From: Bog-756 sp963699345
GTDB taxonomy: Bacteria > Actinomycetota > Acidimicrobiia > Acidimicrobiales > RAAP-2
Assembly: GCA_963699345.1 (NCBI GenBank)
Contig: CAVOTL010000005.1
Location: 310,001-374,000 of the forward strand
Reading direction: 5' to 3'
DNA: 64,000 bases
The position numbers and the translations under genes are program-made. The notes below the pieces were generated by a model. That model saw only the letters and a list, made by a program, of their open reading frames with translations. It had not been told where the DNA came from and did not search any database. Below, piece after piece: positions 22,724-32,143 of the stretch. Position 1 is the first letter of the stretch; each line of letters opens with the position of its first letter.

Positions 22724-23950
22724 TCAGAAGAGGGCGTCGACGAAGGCCTCGGCGTCGAAGTCGATGAGGTCGCCGGCACCCTCGCCCAGTCCGACGAGCT
22801 TGACGGGCAGGCCCAGCTCCCGCTGGATGGCCACCACGATGCCGCCCTTGGCCGTCCCGTCCAGCTTGGTCAGCACCACCCCCGAGACGTCGACGGCGTC
22901 CAGGAAGACCTTGGCCTGGGCCAGGCCGTTCTGACCGGTCGTGGCGTCGAGCACCAGCAGGACCTCGGTCACCCGGCCGGGTGGCCGGTCCGACACCCGG
23001 CGGATCTTCTTCAGCTCCTCGATCAGGTTGACCTTGTTGTGCAACCGTCCGGCGGTGTCCGCCAGGACCAGTGCGGTGCCCTTGGAGGCCGCCCGCTGCA
23101 CGGCGTCGAAGACGACCGAGCTCGGGTCACCGCCCTCCGCGCCCCGGACGACGTCCGCGCCCGACCGCTCGGCCCAGAGGCTGAGCTGCTCGCCGGCGGC
23201 GGCCCGGAAGGTGTCGCCGGCGGCCAGCAGGACCGGGGTGCCGGCGGCCGAGAGCCGGGTGGCCACCTTGCCCACGGTGGTCGTCTTCCCCACCCCGTTG
23301 ACCCCCACGAAGAGCCAGACGTCCACGGTGCGGGCCGGTTCGCCCTCGGACGGCTCGGGGCGGTGGGACCCGACGTCGGCCAGGGCGGCCCGCCCGGTCG
23401 ACAGCATGGCCACCAGATCGCCCTTCAGGGCGTCGACGAGGGCGTCGGGCCCGCCGATCTCACCCGACTTCACCCGACCGCGCAGGTCGTCGAGCAGGGC
23501 GTCGGTGGCCCCCACCCCGACGTCGGCCCGGATGAGCGCCTCCTCGAGGTCGTCCCAGGTGGTGGCGTCGATCCGCCCCTTGGCCCGGACGGACCCGATG
23601 TAGCCGGACAACAGGCCCCGCGCCTTGCCCAGTCGGCCCCGATAGGAGGCCGGCTCGGGTGCCGGTGCGGCTTCCGGCTCCGGTGCCGGGGCCTCGGGGA
23701 CGGTCGGTGCCCCGGCGGTCGGGGCCGCGGCCGGAGGGGCCGCGGTGGTCGGGGCCTCGGCCGGGGCGGTGGTCGTCGGCCGTTCGGCGACGGCCACGTC
23801 CCCCGGGCCGGTACCGTCGGCGCCGGGACGGGTTCCGCGTCGACGGGTCGCCACGGCGATGCCGCCGCCGACGAGGAGGACGGGCACGGCGATCACCACG
23901 GCCAGGACCGCATCGGTCAGCGCGGTCACCATCACGGCGTCCGTCATCAC
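22724..23950 (-). CDS. ftsY: signal recognition particle receptor FtsY
   Basis: 408 residues. A single N-terminal membrane helix ('AVLAVVIAVPVLLVGGGIAV') and a Pro/Ala-rich linker precede the NG domain: Walker A 'FVGVNGVGKTTTVGK', 'LADTAGRLHNKVN', 'VLTKLDGTAKGG' and the terminal 'DFDAEAFVDALF'. It docks the Ffh-ribosome complex at the membrane. GTG 23950 overlaps the smc stop; ATG 23947 is an equally good start. Confidence 0.96.
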   Translation of the reverse strand: MMTDAVMVTALTDAVLAVVIAVPVLLVGGGIAVATRRRGTRPGADGTGPGDVAVAERPTTTAPAEAPTTAAPPAAAPTAGAPTVPEAPAPEPEAAPAPEPASYRGRLGKARGLLSGYIGSVRAKGRIDATTWDDLEEALIRADVGVGATDALLDDLRGRVKSGEIGGPDALVDALKGDLVAMLSTGRAALADVGSHRPEPSEGEPARTVDVWLFVGVNGVGKTTTVGKVATRLSAAGTPVLLAAGDTFRAAAGEQLSLWAERSGADVVRGAEGGDPSSVVFDAVQRAASKGTALVLADTAGRLHNKVNLIEELKKIRRVSDRPPGRVTEVLLVLDATTGQNGLAQAKVFLDAVDVSGVVLTKLDGTAKGGIVVAIQRELGLPVKLVGLGEGAGDLIDFDAEAFVDALF

Positions 23951-26900
23951 TCGGGGGCGGTGCCGGGGCCGGCGTCGCCGAGGGGGTTGGCCGTGCCGTG
24001 GGCCGGGCGGGGGTCCGCATCCGGGGGTGACGGGTCCCCCGCCACGGACTCGACCCGGGCCGGGCCGGCCGGGGCGGGCTCGGTGCGCGGCGGTGGCGCG
24101 GGGATCCCCGGGCCACTGCGTCGGGCGGGCTGGTCGAGCAGATCGGCGACCGTCAGGACATCACCGGTGGCCACCGGGTCGGAGCCGCTCGGCGTCATCG
24201 GGGGCCCGGTGTCACCGGAGGCTCCGGCATCGCCGGAGAGCTCGGGCACCCCGATCGGGGCCACCGCAGCCACGTCGAGCTTGGTGGTGGGCCGGGCGCC
24301 CAGGGTGTCGACCGCCGTGCGGTCGCGGGGGACCTTCTGGCTCACCACCTTGGACGAGCCCCCCGGAGCCATCGTCACGCCGTAGAGGGCGTCGGCCGCC
24401 TCCATCGTCCGCTTCTGGTGACTCACGATGATCAGCTGGGCCTCCTCGCGGAACTCGTTGACCAGGGCCAGGAAGCGCATGAGGTTGACATCGTCGAGCG
24501 CCGCCTCGACTTCGTCCATCAGGTAGAAGGGCGAGGGCCGGCTGCGGAACACGGCGAACAGGTACGCCATCGCCACGAGGGACCGCTCCCCGCCCGAGAG
24601 GAGCGAGAGCCGGCGCACGTTGCGCCCGGCCGGGCGGACCTCGACCTCGACACCCGTGTCGAGCAGGTTCTCCGGGTCGGTCAACGACAGGCGGCCGGTC
24701 CCCCCCGGGAAGAGCGAGGTGATGAGATCGGAGAAGTGCTCGTTGACGTCGGCGAAGGCCGAGTCGAAGACGTGCATGATCTCCTCGTCGAGGGTCCGGA
24801 TGACCTGACGCAGCTCCCGTTGGGCCTTGCGGACGTCCTCCACCTGGGATTCGAGGAACTGATGCCGCTCACCGAGTTCGGACAGCTCTTCCATGGCCAG
24901 TGGGTTGACGGGACCGATGGCCGCCAGCTCGGCCTCGAGCTGGGCCGCCCGGGCCACCGGGTCGACACCGTCGGGCAGCTCCGGGGCCGGTGCGCCGACC
25001 GCGTCCTCGGGCTCACAGCCGAGCTCCCGGCGCAGGGCGTCGACCACCGCCTCACGGCGGACCGAGGCCTCCATCAGGTCCAGCTCGGCCTTCTGGAGTC
25101 GGCTCCGGGTGGCGGCCAGCTCGTGCTCGTTCACCGACCGCTGGCGCCGCAGTTCCTCCAGGCGGGCCCCACCGGCCCGCACCGCCTCGAGTTGGCGACG
25201 GTGGCGGTCCCGCAGCGCCGACAGGAGTGAGTCCAGTCCGGTCTGGGCCTCGGCCACCACGCCCGACAGACGCTCCACCGCGGTGGCGTCCGACTCCAGC
25301 CGACGCCGGCGCTCGGCGGCCTGTTCGCGCTCCTCGGCGTGACCGGTGAGGCGGCGTTCGACCTCTTGGAGGCGCTCGGTGAGCACCCGCCGACGTTCGA
25401 CCAGACCGGCGGTGCGCACCTCCCACTCGCCGCGGGCGGCCTGCGCGGCGGCCAGTGCCGACTCGATGCGGCGACGCTCCTCCCGGGCGGCCGCCACGCG
25501 CCCGGCCGCCGCCACCCGCTCGTCCTCCAGCGCGGGCATGCCGGCCACCAGCTCGGCGACCCGGGCCGAGTCCCGCCCGATCCGGTCCTCCAGTTCGGCC
25601 CGGTTCCGGCGGATCTCCTCGAGTTCGGTGGTGAGCAGGTCCCGGTCGCCCGACACCCGCTGGCGGCCGACCCGGGCGGCCTGGTGGGCCACCTCGTTGC
25701 GGTCGTCGGCCCGCACGGCGTCGGCGGTGGCGTCACGCGTCGTCTCAACCTCGGCCCGGGCGACCGTCCGCTCCCCGGCGGCACGCCCGGCCTCCCCCCG
25801 GGCCACCTCGGCACGGTCCCGGGCCTCGTCGACCACGGCGGCGGTCACGACGCCACCGCCGGCCCGCACCCTCCACCCCGTGGGCGAGAACCGGTCGCCC
25901 TCCCGGGTGACCACCACCAGATCGGGTCGGGCCAGGGCGAGGTCGATCGCCTCCGACCAGCCCCGGGTGGCGCAGCAGGAGCCGTGGAGCAACGTGTCGA
26001 GCACGCCGTCGAGTCCGGGGAACCGGTCTCCGCCGGCCCGGGGCCGGACGTGCCCTCGGATGGACTCGGTGCCCGCCGGCACCGCCGGTCCGGCCAGCAC
26101 GGGGCGGCCGGCAGCCGATCCGGTCAGCGCCAGGACGGCACCGGTGGCGCCGCCCTGGCGCAGCCGGGAGAGGGCCGCCCGGGCGGGCTCGCTACCGGAC
26201 ACGACCACCGCGGCCAGTGACGCCCCGGCTGCGGCCTCGAAGGCCTCCTCCCACCCGGCGTCCACCTCGACCAGGTCGAGGAGCGTGCCCACGACCCCGT
26301 CCACCCCGGCCAGCAGCTCGGCGCCGGCCGCCCCCCGGGCCTCGTCGAGGGCCCGTTCCAGCGCGTCGGCACGGGCCTGGGACCGGGCGTGCTCCTGTTC
26401 GGCCTGGCGCAGCGCCTCCTCGGCCAGCTCCAGGCGCCGGACCGCCCGGGCCTGGGCCGCCTCGGCCTCGGCCCGGGTGGCCTGCAGCCGGTGGCGGGCC
26501 TGTTCCGTCTCGGCCAGGCGCTCGCCCAGCTCGTGGTCCTCGCCCTCCAGCACGCCGGCCCGCCGCTCGGCCGCCCCCTGGCGGGCCACCAGCTGGTCGA
26601 GGGTGCGCCGGTCGCGTTCCAGGGCGTGCTCGAGCGATGCGAGCTGGCCCCGGGCGACGGTGACCGCCTCCTCGGCCGAGCGCAGCTCCGACCCGTCGCC
26701 CCGGGCGGTCAGATGGGCCTCCAGCTCGGCGGTCAGGGTGGCTTCCGCCGCGGCCAGGCCGTCCTGTTCCGGGGCCAGATCGGCCGCCTCCCGGTCGGCG
26801 GCGGTCAGCTCCTCGGCCAGTCGGGCGCCCTCCGCCTCGAGGGTCGAGACGACATCGGCGTCGGCCGCGGCGTCGAGGGCGCGGGCCAGGGAGCGCTGAC

Positions 26901-27822
26901 GCTCGCGCAGCACGCCCGAGAGGCCGCGGGCACGCTCCACCATCCCCTCCGTGCGTCCGAGGGCGGCCGTCAGGTCCGACTCACGCTCGGCGGACAACTC
27001 GTCGGCGGTCCGGACCGAGTCGGCGTCGAGCACGCCGAGCGCCTCGGTGAGCTCCGCCTCCCGGGCCCGCTGCTCCTGCTGGTGGGTCAGACCCTGCTCG
27101 TGGCGCTGGTCGAGGGCGGCCAGTTCGGAGCCGGCCACGAAGAGGCGTACCGCCCGGAGCTCCTCGGCCAGGCCCGTGTAGGACCGGGCGGCGGCGGCCT
27201 GGCGCTCGAGCGGGCGGATCTGGCGCTTGACTTCCCTGACCAGGTCGAACAGGCGCTCGAGGTTCTCCTCGGTGCTGGCCAGGCGGCGCTCGGCCCGCTC
27301 GCGGCGTCGCCGGAACTTGAGGACGCCGGCGGCCTCCTCGATGACCGAGCGACGGTCCTCGGGCCGGGCCTCGAGGATGGCGTCGAGGTGCCCCTGGGAG
27401 ATGATGACGTGCTGCTGTCGGCCGACCCCCGTGTCGGACAGCAGCTCCTGGATGTCCAACAGGCGGCAGGGGGCGCCGTTGATCGAATATTCGGAGTCGC
27501 CCGACCGGAAGAGGGTCCGGGTGATGGTCACCTCGGCCAGGTCGGCCGAGAGCTTGCCCGAGGTGTTGTCGATGGTCAGGGACACCTCGGCCCGTCCGAG
27601 GGCGGGCCGGTTGGCCGTGCCCATGAAGATGACGTCCTCCATCTTGGCCGACCGGACCGTGCGCGGTCCCTGGGCTCCGAGTACCCAGGCCACGGCGTCC
27701 ACCACGTTCGACTTGCCGCTGCCGTTGGGCCCCACGACGACGGTCACGCCCGGCTCGAACTCGAGCACGGCCGGATCGGCGAAGGACTTGAATCCTTTGA
27801 GGGAGAGGGACTTCAGGAACAC
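23947..27822 (-). CDS. smc: chromosome segregation protein SMC, with long C-terminal tail
   Basis: 1,291 residues. Walker A 'VVGPNGSGKSNVVDA' (about 31-38), two long coiled coils flanking a Gly-rich hinge, ABC signature 'LSGGERSLVA' (from about 1075) and Walker B 'FYLMDEVEAALDD' (about 1099-1110). It condenses and organises the chromosome with ScpA/ScpB. The head ends near residue 1150; the last 140 residues are Pro/Ala/Gly-rich and probably disordered, unusual for bacterial SMC (normally about 1,150-1,200 residues). GTG 27822 has a TAGGGT box 9 bases upstream, so the leader is minimal. It leads the ftsY-ffh-rpsP series. Confidence 0.96.
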   Translation of the reverse strand: MFLKSLSLKGFKSFADPAVLEFEPGVTVVVGPNGSGKSNVVDAVAWVLGAQGPRTVRSAKMEDVIFMGTANRPALGRAEVSLTIDNTSGKLSADLAEVTITRTLFRSGDSEYSINGAPCRLLDIQELLSDTGVGRQQHVIISQGHLDAILEARPEDRRSVIEEAAGVLKFRRRRERAERRLASTEENLERLFDLVREVKRQIRPLERQAAAARSYTGLAEELRAVRLFVAGSELAALDQRHEQGLTHQQEQRAREAELTEALGVLDADSVRTADELSAERESDLTAALGRTEGMVERARGLSGVLRERQRSLARALDAAADADVVSTLEAEGARLAEELTAADREAADLAPEQDGLAAAEATLTAELEAHLTARGDGSELRSAEEAVTVARGQLASLEHALERDRRTLDQLVARQGAAERRAGVLEGEDHELGERLAETEQARHRLQATRAEAEAAQARAVRRLELAEEALRQAEQEHARSQARADALERALDEARGAAGAELLAGVDGVVGTLLDLVEVDAGWEEAFEAAAGASLAAVVVSGSEPARAALSRLRQGGATGAVLALTGSAAGRPVLAGPAVPAGTESIRGHVRPRAGGDRFPGLDGVLDTLLHGSCCATRGWSEAIDLALARPDLVVVTREGDRFSPTGWRVRAGGGVVTAAVVDEARDRAEVARGEAGRAAGERTVARAEVETTRDATADAVRADDRNEVAHQAARVGRQRVSGDRDLLTTELEEIRRNRAELEDRIGRDSARVAELVAGMPALEDERVAAAGRVAAAREERRRIESALAAAQAARGEWEVRTAGLVERRRVLTERLQEVERRLTGHAEEREQAAERRRRLESDATAVERLSGVVAEAQTGLDSLLSALRDRHRRQLEAVRAGGARLEELRRQRSVNEHELAATRSRLQKAELDLMEASVRREAVVDALRRELGCEPEDAVGAPAPELPDGVDPVARAAQLEAELAAIGPVNPLAMEELSELGERHQFLESQVEDVRKAQRELRQVIRTLDEEIMHVFDSAFADVNEHFSDLITSLFPGGTGRLSLTDPENLLDTGVEVEVRPAGRNVRRLSLLSGGERSLVAMAYLFAVFRSRPSPFYLMDEVEAALDDVNLMRFLALVNEFREEAQLIIVSHQKRTMEAADALYGVTMAPGGSSKVVSQKVPRDRTAVDTLGARPTTKLDVAAVAPIGVPELSGDAGASGDTGPPMTPSGSDPVATGDVLTVADLLDQPARRSGPGIPAPPPRTEPAPAGPARVESVAGDPSPPDADPRPAHGTANPLGDAGPGTAPE

Positions 27823-27870
27823 CGGGCGCTCACCCTACCGGCACGGGGTGGGAGCCGCGGGAGCCCCAGG

Positions 27871-28713
27871 TCAGACCTGGCAATGTTCGCAGAAGTACGT
27901 GGCGCGGCCGCCGGACTTGACCTTCACGATGACCGAGCGGCAACGCCGGCAGGCCTGCCCCTCTCGGTCGTAGGCCTGGTGCTGGTCCTGGAAGTCGCCC
28001 TCCTCGCCGAACAGGTCGCGGTACTGCTCGCCGGCTCCCGAGGAGCCACGGCGCTTCACCGCCTCGGCCAGCGTCTCCACCATCGAGCGGTAGAGGCGCC
28101 GGACCTCCTGGGACGACAGTGAGTTCGACTGGCGGTCGTAGCGGAGCCCGGCGGCGAAGAGGATCTCGTCGGCGTACATGTTGCCGATCCCGGCCACGAA
28201 CTCCTGGTCCATGAGCAGGTCCTTCAGCGGCGCGTCGTGGGACGACAGCAGGACCCAGAACTTCTCCCAGCTCATGATGTCCTCGAGCGGGTCGAATCCC
28301 AGGTGGGCGAGTTCGGGCAGGGTCGGTGCCCCTTCAGCCGGGGGCGCCGACACGAAGAGCTCGCCGTAGGTCTTGGGATCGACGAAGCGCAGCTGGCCGC
28401 CCTGGGTGAAGGTGATCACCGCGTGGGTGTGCGGCACCTTCGCCTCCTTGGCGTTCTTGACCCGGTGCAGCTGTCCGCTGGCCCCCAGTTCGACGACCAG
28501 GGTGGCGCCGTCGTCCAGGACCAGGAGGATGTACGTCCCGGCCCGGTTGATGGCCGAGATCGTCCGACCCTCGAGTTGGGCGCGGAACTGCTTCGCACTC
28601 GGGTGGCGCCGGACCGTTCGGCCGTTGCGCACCTCGACTGCTTTGATCTTCCGGCCGACGACCTCGCCTTGGAGGTCCCGTCGGATGGTCTCGACTTCAG
28701 GAAGCTCAGGCAT
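27871..28713 (-). CDS. mutM: formamidopyrimidine-DNA glycosylase (Fpg/MutM)
   Basis: 280 residues. Mature N-terminus 'PELPEVETIRRDL' with catalytic Pro2 and Glu3, the helix-two-turn-helix segment 'LMDQEFVAGIGNMYADEILF', and a C-terminal zinc finger ('CRRCRSVIVK' and 'YFCEHCQV', four Cys). It excises 8-oxoguanine and ring-opened purines. ATG 28713 overlaps the last 8 bases of rnc, so it is translationally coupled. Confidence 0.96.
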   Translation of the reverse strand: MPELPEVETIRRDLQGEVVGRKIKAVEVRNGRTVRRHPSAKQFRAQLEGRTISAINRAGTYILLVLDDGATLVVELGASGQLHRVKNAKEAKVPHTHAVITFTQGGQLRFVDPKTYGELFVSAPPAEGAPTLPELAHLGFDPLEDIMSWEKFWVLLSSHDAPLKDLLMDQEFVAGIGNMYADEILFAAGLRYDRQSNSLSSQEVRRLYRSMVETLAEAVKRRGSSGAGEQYRDLFGEEGDFQDQHQAYDREGQACRRCRSVIVKVKSGGRATYFCEHCQV

Positions 28714-29434
28714 CTCCCCCGCCTCTCTCGGCTTCCAACGATTCGCAGGCCGCCTGGGCGGCCGCCTGCTCGGCGTCCTTCTTGGAACGCCCCTCCCCCC
28801 TGCCGAGGCGCTGGTCAGCAACGTACACCGTGGCCAGGTACCTCCGGGCGTGATCGGGACCCGACCCCTCGACGTCGTAGCGGGGGACGCCCCGCCCGAG
28901 GGCCACGGCCAGCTCTTGGAGGCGGCTCTTGTGGTCCGAGACCCCCGGCTCCCCCACCGCGGCGTCGATCCGGCCCTCCAGCAGCGAAACCACCAGGTCA
29001 CGGGCGGCATCGAGGCCGGCATCGAGGTACACGGCGCCGATCACCGCCTCCAGGGTGTCGGCCAGGATCGAGACCTTCGAGCGGCCGCCCGACGTGTCCT
29101 CACCCTTGCCGAGACGCAGGTGGTCGGGGATGCCCAGTTCCCGGGCGACCTCCGCGAGGACCTGGGCGTTGACCACCGACGCCCGGACCTTGGAGAGCGA
29201 GCCGTCGGACAGCTCCGGGTACCGGCGGAAGGTGTCCTCGGCCACGACGAGGCCGAGGACGGCGTCACCGAGGTACTCGAGGCGCTCGTTGGAGTCGCGG
29301 CCCCCGTGCTCGGCGCACCACGACCGGTGGGCCAGCGCCTGCCCGAGCAGCTCCGGACGGTGGAAGTCGTGCCCGATGCGCTCGGCCAGCGCCCGCTCGG
29401 ACGCCCCGCCCGCCACCGGGCCCCCGGGCGCCAT
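28706..29434 (-). CDS. rnc: ribonuclease III
   Basis: 242 residues. The signature 'NERLEYLGDAVLGLVVAED' carries the metal-binding Glu/Asp, the second acidic cluster is 'LADTLEAVIGAVYLDAG', and a C-terminal double-stranded-RNA-binding domain ends 'GRGEGRSKKDAEQAAAQAAC'. It processes rRNA precursors. It lies 8 bases after acpP and overlaps mutM, giving the conserved acpP-rnc-mutM-smc order. Confidence 0.97.
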   Translation of the reverse strand: MAPGGPVAGGASERALAERIGHDFHRPELLGQALAHRSWCAEHGGRDSNERLEYLGDAVLGLVVAEDTFRRYPELSDGSLSKVRASVVNAQVLAEVARELGIPDHLRLGKGEDTSGGRSKVSILADTLEAVIGAVYLDAGLDAARDLVVSLLEGRIDAAVGEPGVSDHKSRLQELAVALGRGVPRYDVEGSGPDHARRYLATVYVADQRLGRGEGRSKKDAEQAAAQAACESLEAERGGGDA

Positions 29435-29442
29435 CGGGCGCC

Positions 29443-29706
29443 TCAGGCCTCCTCGAGCTTGGCGTGCACGTAGTCGACGGCGTCCCGGACGGTGCGGAGC
29501 TCCTCCAGGTCCTCGTCGTCGATGCGGAATCCCACGGAGCGCTCCCCGAGCTCCTCCTCCAGGCCTTCGACCAGCTCGATGAGGGCGAGCGAGTCGGCGT
29601 CGAGGTCCTCGGCGAACGACGAGGACTCGCTGATGGAGGACGGCTCGATCTCCAGGATGTCGGCCAGGAGCTCACGGATCAGCTCCAGGATCTGCTGACG
29701 GTCCAT
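29443..29706 (-). CDS. acpP: acyl carrier protein
   Basis: 87 residues. 'FAEDLDADSLALIELVEGLE' contains the DSL motif whose Ser carries the 4'-phosphopantetheine arm. The protein is highly acidic, as expected. It supplies acyl chains for fatty-acid synthesis and for PlsX. ATG 29706 has GGAGAAGGG upstream. It is normally adjacent to plsX/rpmF, which here lie 13.4 kb away at 43-44 kb, with an accessory block in between. Confidence 0.95.
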   Translation of the reverse strand: MDRQQILELIRELLADILEIEPSSISESSSFAEDLDADSLALIELVEGLEEELGERSVGFRIDDEDLEELRTVRDAVDYVHAKLEEA

Positions 29707-29870
29707 GGGACCCTTCTCCACATGGGTCTCAGCGGGCACGGCGTCTCCTGTATCGGTCTCGGTTCCAGGGTCCGGACTACGCCCCTGGGCTGGACAGAGG
29801 TTACCCGAGACCACCTGATGCCACGTGCCATCGGCCCTTTGGTAATTTGCCCGGTGTGGTCTCCGCCAGC

Positions 29871-29888
29871 CCGTTCGTGACGGAACGG
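29871..29888 (+). promoter_or_regulatory. hairpin overlapping the ribosome-binding site of the sulfotransferase gene
   Basis: CCGTTC-GTGACG-GAACGG has perfect 6-bp arms. The GGAG element is partly in and immediately after the 3' arm, four bases before the GTG start, so it could limit initiation. Confidence 0.35.
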
Positions 29889-29892
29889 AGCC

Positions 29893-30792
29893 GTGCCGAC
29901 ACCGGCTGATGACGTCCCCCCGCAGGCCGGGCGGCCGGTTCCCGCCGCGGTTCCGGGGTCGGGCTGCCTGGGGATCCTCCACGTCGTCAAGGCGGGTGGC
30001 ATGGCCGTGCGCGACGCCGTCGGCCGGCTGCCCGGGAGCTACACGGAGCCGTACTACTTCGACCGCCGGCAGTTCCCCTCACCCGGCCTGCTCGACGGCG
30101 CCTCGGACGAGATCCTGTCCGGCATCACCGACGAGGACGGGTACCGGCGGGTGGTCGGGACCCATCGGGTGGTGATGGGCCACGTGTCGACCGCCACCCT
30201 GCTCGCCGCCGGCTGCACCGACCTCGCCATCCAGGTGCGCGAACCACGCAGCCGGCTGCTGAGCCTCTACCGGTACTGGCAGGCGCAGACCGACCGGCAC
30301 CGACGGGCCTGGGGGACCTGGGGCACCGAGGTCGTCGCCGCCGCCGAGCTCCCGCTCCCGGCCTTCCTCGACTCGGCGAGGACCTGGCCCGCCATCGACG
30401 GCGCCGTGGCCCGCCAGGCCCTCGCCGCCGTGGCCTCGCCGTACGACCAGCCCCGATCGTGGCGGCCGACCGTGGACGACCTCGACCGGTTCACCGCCCA
30501 CCTGTCGGTGGCCGGATGGAGCATCGACTCGGACCGATTCGTCGCCCGGGTGTGGCGTCGACTGGGCGAACCCGAGGTCCCGGCCCTCGACCGCGTCAAC
30601 GTCACCGAGGTCGTCGGACCGACCCAGACGCTGGACCGGGCCACGCTGGCGACGCTCGAGCGCCTCGCCGCTCCCGACCGGGACCTCGTCGGGCACCTCA
30701 TGGGATCGGGCCGGCTCGAGCGACGCGACCAGGCCGATCTCGACGACGAATTCCGGCGCACCGCCGGGCACCTGGGGTTCGTCTTCGCCTGA
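29893..30792 (+). CDS. sulfotransferase-family protein (degenerate PAPS loop)
   Basis: 299 residues. 'GCLGILHVVKAGGMAVRDAV' occupies the place of the HIPKTGGT 5'-phosphosulfate-binding loop, but with Val-Lys-Ala-Gly-Gly replacing the canonical residues. 'AIQVREPRSRLLSLYRYWQ' matches the 3'-phosphate-binding R.P..R..S.Y motif well. The family moves sulfate from PAPS to sugars or small molecules. The substitution of Thr may alter but need not abolish activity, since the Lys is kept. It faces the DUF4915 gene (convergent); substrate unknown. Confidence 0.65.
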   Translation: MPTPADDVPPQAGRPVPAAVPGSGCLGILHVVKAGGMAVRDAVGRLPGSYTEPYYFDRRQFPSPGLLDGASDEILSGITDEDGYRRVVGTHRVVMGHVSTATLLAAGCTDLAIQVREPRSRLLSLYRYWQAQTDRHRRAWGTWGTEVVAAAELPLPAFLDSARTWPAIDGAVARQALAAVASPYDQPRSWRPTVDDLDRFTAHLSVAGWSIDSDRFVARVWRRLGEPEVPALDRVNVTEVVGPTQTLDRATLATLERLAAPDRDLVGHLMGSGRLERRDQADLDDEFRRTAGHLGFVFA

Positions 30793-30832
30793 TGCGGGCG
30801 GACCTCCGCTCCTCCTCGGTACGACGGGGCGC

Positions 30833-32143
30833 TCAGGTGATGGTCACGGGGGCGGCGTAGCCGTTGGCCGGGTCCGCATCGTCGAGCCAGGCGATGCCGT
30901 CCTGTACCAGCGCGACGCGCAGCCGGTACTCGCCCGCCACGTCCGGGACGTGGAGGTCGATGGTGTACGACCCCGTGTCGTCGCGCAACAGCACCCGTCC
31001 GAGCGTGGTCCGTGGCCCGTCGGTGGTGACCCCGCGACCGTCGGTCCACCGGTAGCTGAGGCAGACGGGATAGGGCGGGGTGCTGGCCAGCGCCACCGCG
31101 GCCAGATTGGTGACGTCCACCTCGAGGGGGACGCTTCCCGAGCGCTCCAGGGTCGCCGGAGGCCGGCACGAGACCCGGGTGCACGTCGTCGACGGGTCCA
31201 ACGGGTAGCCGATGCCGGCGAAGAGCTCCCGGGTCCCCACCGCCCCGAAGAGGCCTTCGGCGGCGGCGGCGGCCACCCGGTGGGGATTGGTGTTGAAGCC
31301 GCGGCGGAGGCCGTCCAGCGCCGCCCTCGGTGCCACCACGACGTCGTAGACCTCCCGGCACGGGAGCGGCAGACGGTCGACGACGCGGTCGCCCTCGACC
31401 ACCGCCAGGGCGGCGCGCTCGTCGGGGTGGCCCCGGTTGGCGCTCTCCCCGACGTACAGCATCCGACCCTCCACCACCAGACCACGGGGATAGCGCTCCA
31501 GCTCGACGCGGCGCTCCCACCGGCGTCCCGCCGGATCCCACTCCACCACGGTCCCCTCCAACGAATTGCAGACCGTCCACCGACCATCCACCCAACGGGG
31601 CGAGTGGGGATGGGACAGCCCGGTGAACTCCTGCCCGGTGGACAGGTTCACCAGGAAGCCGGCGCCCCGGCTGACGTCGCCCGCCCATCCCCGCTCGGTG
31701 TCGAACCGGCCGAAGGCGGTCACCCAGATCTGCCCGTCCACCCGCGCCACGCAGTTCGGGTGCCACGAGTCCAGGGCAGTCGAGGGCTGCCAGAGCACGT
31801 CCAGCGTGCCGTCCGGTGCCACCCGGGTCACGGAGTTGTGGGCGCTCGAGACGACGACCCACGATCCGTCGTCGAGCCGGGCGAGGTCATGGGGGTCGGC
31901 GATGGCATCGATGCGCCGGTACTCGACGACGCCGCGACCGTCGTAGACCACCAGTTCGGTCGCACTGTCGACGTCGACGGGAGCCCGCAGGAGGCGTCCC
32001 ACGCGGTCCTCGGCGACGAAAAGGCCGGTGCAACTGAGGTTGTCGATCTTGTCCAGCTCCGAGCCGTCGAAGCTGAACAGTCCGCCGGTGCCCTCGTCGT
32101 CGAAGCCGGAGACGATGAGGACCGAGGTGTCCCAGTCAGGCAC
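30833..32143 (-). CDS. DUF4915/TIGR03032-like beta-propeller protein with C-terminal Ig-like domain
   Basis: 436 residues from GTG 32143 (an in-frame start at 32269 would add 42 Arg/Pro-rich residues of poor coding character). 'SWHPNCVARVDGQIWVTAFG', 'FTGLSHPHSPRWVDGRWTVC', 'EGTVVEWDP' and 'YPRGLVVEGRMLYVGES' are the blocks of the DUF4915 propeller family, typically next to sulfotransferases or glycan genes. The last 100 residues ('VPLEVDVTNLAAVALAS', 'VCLSYRWTDGRGV', 'YTIDLHVPDVAGEYRLRVAL') form a beta-sandwich. It probably recognises a saccharide. Convergent partner: the sulfotransferase. Confidence 0.7.
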   Translation of the reverse strand: MPDWDTSVLIVSGFDDEGTGGLFSFDGSELDKIDNLSCTGLFVAEDRVGRLLRAPVDVDSATELVVYDGRGVVEYRRIDAIADPHDLARLDDGSWVVVSSAHNSVTRVAPDGTLDVLWQPSTALDSWHPNCVARVDGQIWVTAFGRFDTERGWAGDVSRGAGFLVNLSTGQEFTGLSHPHSPRWVDGRWTVCNSLEGTVVEWDPAGRRWERRVELERYPRGLVVEGRMLYVGESANRGHPDERAALAVVEGDRVVDRLPLPCREVYDVVVAPRAALDGLRRGFNTNPHRVAAAAAEGLFGAVGTRELFAGIGYPLDPSTTCTRVSCRPPATLERSGSVPLEVDVTNLAAVALASTPPYPVCLSYRWTDGRGVTTDGPRTTLGRVLLRDDTGSYTIDLHVPDVAGEYRLRVALVQDGIAWLDDADPANGYAAPVTIT

